From JAVBQJ01 sp045532655 (GTDB taxonomy: Bacteria > Verrucomicrobiota > Lentisphaeria > Victivallales > Victivallaceae), in the NCBI GenBank assembly GCA_045532655.1, contig JAZSGI010000013.1, positions 1 to 7,657 of the forward strand: a stretch of DNA of 7,657 nt, read 5' to 3'. Below, piece after piece: positions 1 to 6,400 of this stretch; the first letter of the stretch is position 1; each line of letters begins with the position of its first letter. The notes below the pieces were generated by a model. The model was given only the letters and a program-made list of their open reading frames with translations. It ran no database searches and was not told the origin of the DNA. The translations under genes and the position numbers were made by a program.

Positions 1-338
1 TTATTTGGGTCGGTCACGAAATAGATTCCCATTTCGGGGTTTTCGTAACAGATGCAGCCCATTTCGGCGTGGCGTTTGTGGGCGCCTTCGTAATCATCTA
101 CTTTGAAAGCAAGGTGAAATTCGTTGTCGCCGAGGTCGTAGGGGCGATCCATTTCCCGCAGCCATGTCAACTCAAGCTGATGACTCGAATTGCCGTCTTC
201 AAGGTAAACGATGATGAAGCTGCCGTCTTTGGCGTTGATGCGTCTGACTTCGTGCATATCAAAGGCATCCTGATAAAATTTGATGCTCTTGTCGAGGTCA
301 AAAACGTTCAGATTGTTGTGGACCATACGGAATTTCAT
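1..338 (-). CDS. gloA: Glyoxalase I-like VOC-family metalloenzyme (lactoylglutathione lyase family), partial
   Basis: The minus strand reads 112 codons from ATG at 338-336 and leaves the window in frame, so the C-terminus is missing. It starts MKFRMVHNNLNVFDLDKSI and continues through LELTW and NEFHLAF to YFVTDPN, the usual layout of the vicinal oxygen chelate fold. By alignment from memory with E. coli GloA, the metal ligands His5, Glu56 and His74 correspond to His7, Glu56 and His75 here. The fourth ligand, a Glu just after DP-x-x-Y, would lie beyond the edge. The family isomerises the hemithioacetal of methylglyoxal and a thiol; the thiol used here cannot be told. The start is fixed by a strong AGGAGGA ribosome site at 346-352. 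The gene is divergent from everything else and looks unrelated to the chelatase operon. Family assignment is firm; the exact substrate is not. Confidence 0.88.
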   Translation of the reverse strand, partial: MKFRMVHNNLNVFDLDKSIKFYQDAFDMHEVRRINAKDGSFIIVYLEDGNSSHQLELTWLREMDRPYDLGDNEFHLAFKVDDYEGAHKRHAEMGCICYENPEMGIYFVTDPN

Positions 339-373
339 GGCAATATCCTCCTGTTGTAAAATGTTTGTTTTTT

Positions 374-382
374 ACTATAGCA
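374..382 (-). promoter_or_regulatory. Extended -10 promoter of the VOC gene
   Basis: Read on the minus strand this is TGCTATAGT, an extended -10 element (TGn plus a near-consensus TATAAT hexamer). It would start transcription near position 367, about 29 nt before the start codon, with the AGGAGGA site inside the leader. No good -35 hexamer is visible, which fits an extended -10 promoter. Inferred from pattern only. Confidence 0.4.
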
Positions 383-479
383 CAGAAATTTAATTTTACC
401 ACCAAATATCCAAACAGAAATCTCTTCTTCGCAACTTAAGGGTGCATCCATTTTGCAAACACAGTAGAATTCTTCAAAT

Positions 480-495
480 ATTAGTCAAAACTAAT
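480..495. promoter_or_regulatory. Palindromic operator candidate, copy 1
   Basis: ATTAGT-CAAA-ACTAAT is a perfect inverted repeat with 6-bp arms. It abuts the candidate -35 hexamer (495-500) of the promoter for the 588-797 gene. A second copy sharing TTAG-N-CAAAA-CTAA lies at 566-581. Two such copies in one short intergenic region suggest a dimeric regulator. The TTAG/CTAA half-sites recall operators of DtxR/IdeR-type metal regulators, but the regulator is not identified. Confidence 0.45.
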
Positions 496-525
496 TTGCA
501 TTTTCCCCAAAACCACCTATATTAT
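495..525 (+). promoter_or_regulatory. Candidate sigma70-type promoter of the CxxC miniprotein gene
   Basis: TTTGCA at 495-500 is a fair -35 match (4 of 6). It is followed by 17 nt to TATATT at 518-523; overlapping TATTAT at 520-525 is an alternative -10. Transcription would begin near 530, giving a leader of about 58 nt that contains the second palindrome. The first palindrome directly touches the -35. Moderate match to consensus, inferred by eye. Confidence 0.35.
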
Positions 526-565
526 ACAAGACCACAAGAGACAAGCTGTTTTATTGCAATTCTAA

Positions 566-581
566 ATTAGACAAAACTAAC
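566..581. promoter_or_regulatory. Palindromic operator candidate, copy 2
   Basis: ATTAGA-CAAA-ACTAAC repeats the sequence of the 480-495 site with two changes in its outer arms; the TTAG/CTAA cores and the CAAA centre are kept. It ends 6 nt before the ATG at 588, so a bound protein would sit in the early transcribed region, and in RNA the repeat would cover the ribosome entry area. The two copies start 86 bp apart, roughly eight helical turns, so both would face the same side of the DNA. Confidence 0.42.
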
Positions 582-587
582 AAAAAA

Positions 588-797
588 ATGAACATTACAG
601 AACCACAGGAAGATGGCCTTGAAAAAGCCAGGATGCGCCTTATGAAATCTTTTGAATATCTGATTTCCCACTCCGGCTCCGGACATCTTGAAGTCAATAC
701 AAAAATTCTGAAACGGGGGCAGAAAGAAATAACTGTACAATGCAGCCGCTGTTACCGTTTTGTAGCAGATTTCACAGAAAAAAAAGAGGAGGAATAA
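588..797 (+). CDS. Small CxxC protein of unknown function (69 aa)
   Basis: I do not recognise the family with confidence. The protein is a soluble miniprotein with no signal peptide or membrane segment. Residues 10-28 look helical (LEKARMRLMKSFEYLI), and residues 32-61 alternate like beta strands (GHLEV, KEITV, YRFVADF). A CSRC motif at residues 52-55 could bind a metal or redox cofactor. The charged tail ends in KKEEE. A small alpha/beta layout like this is loosely reminiscent of YezD/DUF2292 proteins, but that is a weak guess. The start at 588 lacks a Shine-Dalgarno sequence (only an A-run precedes it); the next in-frame ATG, residue 16, is no better. Support for it being real comes from context: a promoter, two palindromes upstream and a terminator right after the stop make a self-contained one-gene unit. 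Confidence 0.55.
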   Translation: MNITEPQEDGLEKARMRLMKSFEYLISHSGSGHLEVNTKILKRGQKEITVQCSRCYRFVADFTEKKEEE

Positions 798-802
798 GCA
801 GA

Positions 803-845
803 ATTTTTTCTCTATCCGGGTGCGCCGGAAGAAAATTATTTTTTT
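803..845 (+). terminator. Rho-independent terminator after the miniprotein gene
   Basis: TCCGG (815-819), loop GTGCG and CCGGA (825-829) form a GC stem. It is extended by TTTTCT on the left against AGAAAATT (830-837) on the right, with a 3-nt bulge (CTA, 812-814). A run of seven T follows at 839-845. Stem plus T-run lies just after the stop codon at 795-797, the expected place for an intrinsic terminator. Confidence 0.55.
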
Positions 846-919
846 GCTCTTGGGGAGCATAAACCCATATTTCAGGCAGTCATTATTGACACTCAAAGTA
901 TCTTACAGAAAGGGTTACA

Positions 920-1669
920 ATGTTTAAGAAAAAATTCACACTTATAGAACTCCTTGTCGTTATAGCAATTATAGCGATCCTTGCCTCCATGCTTCTCCCC
1001 GCTTTGTCGGCAGCACGAGCAAAAGCCATCGGCGTAAGCTGCATAAACACCCTGAAGCAATACGCCCTCTCCAATATCCTCTATACAAATGATTATGAAG
1101 TTTTCTGCCCTGTTGCAAGCGGAAACGTCTTCTTTTACGGCGTGCGCGGCGGTTCACACGGCAGCTTCACCTATGATCTTACAAAAGGCGGATTTCTCCA
1201 TGAATACATGGGCAACAATGCCAAAGCCATGATGTGCCCGGCCTTTGGAGCAGCGGCAGGTATCAGCGATCCAACACAAGCCAAAGGCGTAGGCGGTATC
1301 GGTTACAACCGCCTCACATGGAGTTCAACCATCGGCAGTTCTGATCTTTCCATAAGTAATGGGGTCACATCCCCCGGCAGCATCACCCGACCGTCAGAAC
1401 TGCTTATGTTCGGCGATGCCGGTCTCTATGCCAGCGGTACAGTTTCCGGCACAGGGTATCTTGTTCCCAACGGGGTTGGTATGCAGAACAAAAGCGGCAG
1501 TGCGCATTTCCGTCACGGCAAAATGGCAAATTTCGCCTGGACCGACGGACACGTTTCTGCAGAACATTTTCTGGCTGGCACGGATCAGAAAACCGGACAC
1601 TTTGAACCATCATACCGGCACTTCTGGAACAACTGGAGTTCAAGCACTCCTGTTCCTACCGGTAATTAA
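920..1669 (+). CDS. Type II secretion/type IV pseudopilin-like protein with H-X9-DG motif
   Basis: A 249-residue prepilin-like protein. Residues 1-5 (MFKKK) form a short basic leader. FTLIELLVVIAIIAIL (6-21) is the class III signal and membrane helix, with the conserved Glu at residue 10 as position +5 of the mature form. Then come MLLPALSAARAKA, Cys41 in a C-x-N-x-LKQ segment, MMCPAF (104-109), and the C-terminal H-X9-DG motif (His199, Asp209-Gly210). This is the DUF1559-like/H-X9-DG pilin type that Lentisphaerota and Planctomycetota carry in many copies, generally of unknown role. The residue before the expected cleavage point is Lys, not the usual Gly. A weak GAAAGGG ribosome site ends at 914. 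No convincing promoter is visible. The gene ends at its own inverted repeat, so it is probably not part of the downstream operon. Confidence 0.88.
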   Translation: MFKKKFTLIELLVVIAIIAILASMLLPALSAARAKAIGVSCINTLKQYALSNILYTNDYEVFCPVASGNVFFYGVRGGSHGSFTYDLTKGGFLHEYMGNNAKAMMCPAFGAAAGISDPTQAKGVGGIGYNRLTWSSTIGSSDLSISNGVTSPGSITRPSELLMFGDAGLYASGTVSGTGYLVPNGVGMQNKSGSAHFRHGKMANFAWTDGHVSAEHFLAGTDQKTGHFEPSYRHFWNNWSSSTPVPTGN

Positions 1670-1675
1670 CGGTTG

Positions 1676-1735
1676 AATATCTCCGGAAGACCATGCTGTT
1701 GCCTCCCTGTTACAGCCAGCCTTCCGGAATATTTT
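1676..1735 (+). terminator. Long hairpin, probable terminator after the pilin-like gene
   Basis: AATAT (1676-1680) plus CCGGAAG (1683-1689) pair with CTTCCGG (1721-1727) plus ATATT (1729-1733). An inner stem GCTGT (1695-1699)/ACAGC (1712-1716) lies within the loop. The 3' side runs into ATATTTTAT, a short T-rich tail. It lies between the pilin stop and the membrane-protein start. Termination is likely but perhaps incomplete; the same structure could act as a processing or attenuation element for the operon. Confidence 0.45.
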
Positions 1736-1766
1736 ATAAGATTACACACATGGATTTTACTCTCCC

Positions 1767-2504
1767 ATGACTATTTATATTATAACAGTTCTTCTTCTGG
1801 CATGCGGGCAAAGTTTTTGTAAATTGTCACTGCTCCCGCGCCGTTGGAGCTTTGCGGCTGCACTTATATGCGGGATGCTGCCATTTGCGTTTGAAAACCG
1901 TATTGCACATTCCAGTATGCAGGAACTTCATCAAGTCATAACCAGTCCTGCCGTACTCAACAACTGGTGTGCGCTCATTGTAATACAGGAAATACTTTCT
2001 CTGGCTGCCGGATTCTCTCTGCTCGCAGACAGAGCCGGCGATAAAACAGGAGAAAGAAAAATTTTTGTCAAATATCTGCACAAGCTGAAATATGCTGTTT
2101 TTCTGCCGTCAATACTGCTGCCGGGTGGTATATTTTATTGTCAAATGTACCTTTTCAATTACTTTCCGCAACTGGATTTCAAATGGCTGACAGCAATTAC
2201 TGCCTTTGGTACCGCAGGCATACTGCTGATCACAGTTTTCGGCTGCAGACTCCTTTATCCGCAACTCCAACGGCGCATACTTGCCGTCTTCCATACAGAA
2301 TACCTTCTGCTGCTGCCGGCAGTATTTCTCCCGGTAGCGGCTCATGCTGAATTTGTTCCGGCAAAAGAAACGCTTGACATAATACAGCCGGTATTGCTTT
2401 TGCTCGTCACCGGTACCGCAGTTCTCATATCAACAATATTTTTTTATACAGTAAGCAAAAAAAGGAAAGGAAAATCCAATGTCTACAGTCACCCAAATCC
2501 TTAA
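1767..2504 (+). CDS. Polytopic inner-membrane protein of the chelatase operon (HmuT-like position)
   Basis: A 245-residue, very hydrophobic protein with about six or seven membrane helices, near residues 2-19, 27-43, 66-86, 107-130, 137-160, 171-193 and 205-228. It ends in a basic cytoplasmic-looking tail (SKKRKGK). I see no catalytic motif. By position it matches the membrane protein that accompanies an ExbB-like protein, DUF2149 and CobN/HmuS in Bacteroidota hmu loci (HmuT) and in similar CobN clusters; homology by sequence was not tested. It may form a path for a tetrapyrrole or metal, or a scaffold for the complex. It overlaps the next gene by 26 nt, implying coupled translation. The start is the least certain part: no Shine-Dalgarno precedes ATG 1767, and the stop of a six-codon reading frame from 1750 overlaps it. 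Confidence 0.75.
   Translation: MTIYIITVLLLACGQSFCKLSLLPRRWSFAAALICGMLPFAFENRIAHSSMQELHQVITSPAVLNNWCALIVIQEILSLAAGFSLLADRAGDKTGERKIFVKYLHKLKYAVFLPSILLPGGIFYCQMYLFNYFPQLDFKWLTAITAFGTAGILLITVFGCRLLYPQLQRRILAVFHTEYLLLLPAVFLPVAAHAEFVPAKETLDIIQPVLLLLVTGTAVLISTIFFYTVSKKRKGKSNVYSHPNP
2466..2471 (+). promoter_or_regulatory. Ribosome binding site of the ExbB-like gene, inside the upstream gene
   Basis: AAAGGA, preceded by another AAAGGA at 2460-2465, lies 7 nt before ATG 2479 and within the last codons of the upstream membrane-protein gene. It supports the 2479 start and the 26-nt gene overlap. Confidence 0.6.
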
Positions 2505-3063
2505 TTGGATATCAACAAGTCTGCTGCTGCCGGTTATTGTACTGCTTTTGGCATCCCTCGGTGCAGCTTTGATCTCTCTCGGCGGATTTTGTGCAACATG
2601 TATTACTCTGCTTCAGGAAAAGAAAAAACAGATTTCATTATTAAAAAAGATACGGACAAGTGCGGAATTCACACAAGATGACATTAATGAAAACGGAATT
2701 TTTTCCAATCATCTGCAAGTGATGTTCGACCTTGAATTTGATGAACTTGAGTGCGAAAAATTTATTTCAGAAGTGGCGCAAAATTACGAAAAAGAGCTGG
2801 AACGCAGCCGTTTTCTCACAAAAACCGCCCCGATGCTCGGGTTGATGGGAACCCTTATCCCCATGGGCCCTGCCCTCGCCGGACTGGCATCAGGTGATAT
2901 TGAAAATATGGCATACAATATGCAGATCGCCTTTGCCACTACTGTTGTCGGTTGTACCGTTGCCGGAATTGCATTGCTGATCTATTCAGCAAAAAAGCAT
3001 TGGTATGCTGAAGAAATTTCCAATTTGCGTTATGTACTTGACCGCAAACTTGCCGGGAGGTAA
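2479..3063 (+). CDS. MotA/TolQ/ExbB-family proton-channel protein (HmuU-like)
   Basis: A 194-residue protein with the three-helix layout of ExbB/TolQ: helix 1 near residues 13-36, a charged cytoplasmic stretch (45-115), helix 2 near 117-137 and helix 3 near 147-170. The family core is clear in PMLGLMGTLIPMGPALAGL (119-137, with the G-x-x-GT of ExbB/TolQ) and in IAFATTVVGCTVAGIALLIY (150-169), where Thr154/Thr155 match the conserved helix-3 threonines lining the ion path. Such proteins form a pentamer around helices of an ExbD/TolR partner and turn proton flow into mechanical work. Here the partner is most likely the DUF2149 protein encoded right after. It is shorter than many ExbB proteins and close to a minimal domain. 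The stop codon is 1 nt from the next start. Family assignment is strong; the client protein is inferred from the operon. Confidence 0.9.
   Translation: MSTVTQILNWISTSLLLPVIVLLLASLGAALISLGGFCATCITLLQEKKKQISLLKKIRTSAEFTQDDINENGIFSNHLQVMFDLEFDELECEKFISEVAQNYEKELERSRFLTKTAPMLGLMGTLIPMGPALAGLASGDIENMAYNMQIAFATTVVGCTVAGIALLIYSAKKHWYAEEISNLRYVLDRKLAGR
3055..3060 (+). promoter_or_regulatory. Ribosome binding site that fixes the DUF2149 start
   Basis: GGGAGG sits 4 nt before ATG 3065, overlapping the last codons of the ExbB-like gene. It favours 3065 over the in-frame upstream ATG at 3005, which would add 20 residues encoded entirely inside the previous gene. Confidence 0.7.
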
Positions 3064-3064
3064 A

Positions 3065-3403
3065 ATGAAACACCGTTACCGTTACACCTCTTTCACTGAC
3101 ACTGAAGAGGTGGATCCCATGGGAAGCCTCGTCAATCTTTTTGACGTGGCTATGGTTTTCGCCGTTGCTTTGATGGTGGCTTTTGTCATTCAAAGCAGAA
3201 TGACAGAGTTTCTGACAGCAGAAGATGCAACTTTTGTAAAAAATGCAGGTCAGGAAGATATGGAAATAATTATAAAGAAAGATAACAAGGTTACCCGATA
3301 TAAATCTGAAAAAAGTTCAGGTACCGGCAAAGGCCGCCGGGTCGGTATTGCTTATCAGCTTGAGAATGGTGAAGTTATTTATATTCCGGAGGATGAACAA
3401 TGA
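3065..3403 (+). CDS. DUF2149 protein, ExbD/TolR-like stator partner (HmuV-like)
   Basis: A 112-residue protein with one membrane helix (about 24-43). It shows the DUF2149 pattern DPMGSLVNLFDVAMVFAVAL (17-36), then a small extracytoplasmic domain with EDATFVKNAGQEDMEIIIKK, a G-rich linker (85-93), and a closing strand GIAYQLENGEVIYIP. NLFDVAMVFAVALMVAF resembles the ExbD/TolR helix, where an Asp at the helix start (FIDVMLVLLIIFMV in ExbD) carries protons; Asp27 is the equivalent here. DUF2149 genes commonly sit beside an ExbB-like gene and a CobN homologue. The protein is therefore likely the moving or coupling partner of the ExbB-like channel, an inference from helix pattern and context. Its topology (basic N-terminus inside, domain outside) also matches ExbD. 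Its stop overlaps the next start as ATGA. Confidence 0.85.
   Translation: MKHRYRYTSFTDTEEVDPMGSLVNLFDVAMVFAVALMVAFVIQSRMTEFLTAEDATFVKNAGQEDMEIIIKKDNKVTRYKSEKSSGTGKGRRVGIAYQLENGEVIYIPEDEQ
3388..3393 (+). promoter_or_regulatory. Ribosome binding site of the chelatase gene
   Basis: GGAGGA lies 6 nt before ATG 3400 and within the end of the DUF2149 gene. With the ATGA stop/start overlap at 3400-3403 it indicates translational coupling of the two proteins. Confidence 0.7.
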
Positions 3404-6400
3404 AAATATTGCACAAATACAAAAAATACTTCATTTACGCACTTGCTGCTGTATTGTTTGCAGTCGCAGTTGCAGCAATATATTTTAAATACGCCTCGCC
3501 TACACGCATATACCTGGCAAACTATCCGGAATATATCCTTGCCCCGTTACTGGATCAGCAGTTGAATCCGGCTCTGGAAATCAAACATCTGCCCTGGGAT
3601 GAAACAAAGGGCGGCGAATTGACAGATGCTGATTGTGTAATATTTTTCGGTATGGGACTGAATTTTACAGAACAGCAGCAGCAATTTTTACAGAAATTGG
3701 ATTGTCCCGTTTATACGACCGCATCCACCAGACAGGAAACAGCACTCGCCACAATGTCTCCGGAACAGCAGGAACAGCTGGCTGCATATCTGCAGGCAGG
3801 CGGCAAGGAAAATTTCAAAAGAATGTTGGATTACATAAGGTATGAACTGGACGGGAAACGTTTCTTCGCTCCATCCCCTCTGCCGCCGGAAGAACAGGAA
3901 TACAAACCTTTTTTTCATATCGACGAAAAAGACAAATTCAAAACCGTCGGAGAATATTTTGGTTTTTATCAGCAAAATGGATTTTATAAAGCCGGTGAAC
4001 CGGTGATCTGTATTCTCGGCGGTAACGGCGGCGGCAGTCTGGAAGGCCTGATCAAAGCTCTTGAATCAGAAAATTGCAATGTTATTGCCGTATCAGGGTT
4101 ATGGCCCGGTGAAGCTGTAATGCAGGAAATCTCCCCGGATCTGGTAATTTATCAGCCCCACGGCAGATTGGGCGAAGAAGCTGTTGCTTATCTTAAACAA
4201 CAGAATGTTCCACTCTTCTGCCCAATCAAGGTCACACAGGAATATGAAGATTTCCTGAAAGATCAGCAGGGAATGACCGGAGGCATGCTCAGCCAGAGTA
4301 TAACAATGCCGGAACTTGACGGCGGTACAGTTCCTTTTGTGCTTTCAGCCCTTTTCAGAAATGAAAGAGGGTTGCTGGAATTCCGGATGCTCCCTGACCG
4401 TCTTGAACGTTTTGCCGGAATGGTAAGAAAAACTGTGGATTTGAAACGCAAAAATAATGCAGATAAAAAAATCGCCCTTATTTATTACGGTTCTATCGGT
4501 AAGGAATCAGCCACTGCCGGTCTCGGAACTTCCCAAAGCGTATTGAATATCCTTTACCGCCTGAAACAGGAGGGGTATACCACCGGTCCACTGCCGGAAT
4601 CTGTAGAGGATCTTGACCGGGAAATCAAAGCCAATACTGCAGTTTTCGGAAAAATTGGCGGTACAATGGCTGCAACGCCGCAAAATATACGTACAGTAAC
4701 AATAACCCCGGAAGAATACAATGATTGGGTAAAAAAGAGTATGCCGGAAGATTTGTATTCAGATGTAATAACCCGTTACGGCGAGTTCCCAGGAAACTCT
4801 TTCCGTACCCCCGAAGGCAATATGGCGATTGGCTGTATACAATTCGGCAACATCATACTGATGCCGCAATCCCTTCCCGGCGAAGAGGGCGATGAAAACA
4901 AACTTATTCACGGGGTAAAGGCTTCTCCGCCGCACACTTACATTGCCACTTATCTTTACCTGCGCCACGGTTTTCATGCAGATGCCATGATGCATATCGG
5001 TACTCACGGCAGTCTGGAATTCACCCCGTGGAAACAGGTTGCTCTTTCCAGTTACGACTGGCCGGATGTCCTTGTTGGCGAAATGCCGCACTACTATCTT
5101 TATATCATAAACAATATCGGCGAAGCTCAAATCGCCAAGCGCCGCAGCTATGCAACAATGATCAGCCACCTGACACCGCCATTTATGAATTCAGAAAGTT
5201 GCGGTCCCATTGCATTGCTCCAGGAAAAACTCCATCTCTTTGAAACTGCTGACAATGCAAAACTCAAAGCTGAATACGGTAAAGCAATCATTGAAACAGT
5301 TCAGGCAGAAAATATCCACCGTGATCTCAAACTTTCTGATAATCTTGCCAATGGAGTACTTACAGATGAAGATCTGCTGAAACTGCAGGAATATCTCCAT
5401 GATATCAGCGCTGCCAAAGTCAACCGGGGAGTCTATATAATCGGACGCCCCTACAGTAAAGAGGAGGTAGACGAAACTGCAATTTTGATGAGTGTCGATT
5501 CTATTGCCGGAATTCTTTTTGATTCAGATTTGCAGGCGGGAACTGTAAAAGAAGAACAACGGAATGATAAAACTTTTTACCGCAATAATTATTATCTTAA
5601 AGCCAAAGAGCTTGCAGAAAAAATTCTGGCAGATCCGGCAAATGTAAAACTTGCTGCCCAGCAGCAGGCAAAAAATGTAATGATGCAGAATGCAGATGCT
5701 GAAACTGTTGCGCATATCCTGCAGAGCGGCAAACTGCCTGACGGCCGACCTGTTCCTCCGGCAATGCAGCAGGCGATGAAGATGATGCAGAAGCAGGAAA
5801 CCGCCAATACCCCTCCGCCGACGCTCACTCCGGAAGAAATATTATTAAAAGCCAGACAGGATCTTCTGGCATCCACCGATGCAGAACTTGATGCCATTGT
5901 CAATGCTTTTGCCGGGGGGTACATTTCTGCCACTGCAGGGGGTGACCCGATCCTGAACCCTGACGTGGTTCCAACCGGCAAAAACCTTTACGGAACCGAT
6001 CCGGAACGTACCCCGACACGGGAAAGTTATGAAATCGGAAAACAGCTGGCAGAAGAATTGATTGCTCAAAAAATGAAATCCACCGGTAAATATCCGCAAA
6101 AAGTTGCCTTTTCCCTCTGGGGAGGTGAATTTATCAGGACACAAGGTGTAAATATAGGTGAAATATTTTACCTCCTCGGGCTGGAACCGGTTTGGGATTC
6201 CCGGGGCAGAGTTCAGGATGTCCGCCTCATACCGGCCAGTGAACTGCAGAGACCAAGAATAGATGTGGTCATTCAAACATCCGGACAATTCCGGGGAGCA
6301 GCAACAAGCAGAATGCGCCTGATCGACAAAGCTGTAATGCTGGCTGCCGCTGATCCGGAAGGGGAATTCGGAAATTATGTACGGCAAGGCAGCCTGGCTA

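Noticed and set aside
69..359. Plus-strand 96-codon reading frame at the left end
   Set aside because: It is antisense to the clearly recognisable VOC enzyme, whose motifs and ribosome site lie on the minus strand.
886..891. Perfect TTGACA as a -35 for the pilin-like gene
   Set aside because: No -10-like hexamer lies 16-18 nt downstream; that place holds AAAGGG, part of the ribosome site.
567..896. Minus-strand 109-codon reading frame opposite the miniprotein gene
   Set aside because: It crosses the terminator, one operator-like palindrome and the whole 588-797 gene, has Phe/Lys-rich low-complexity composition from A/T runs, and has no ribosome site.
3005..3064. Upstream in-frame start for DUF2149
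   Set aside because: It would add 20 residues encoded within the ExbB-like gene, with no ribosome site, while GGGAGG directly precedes ATG 3065 and the DUF2149 pattern begins after it.
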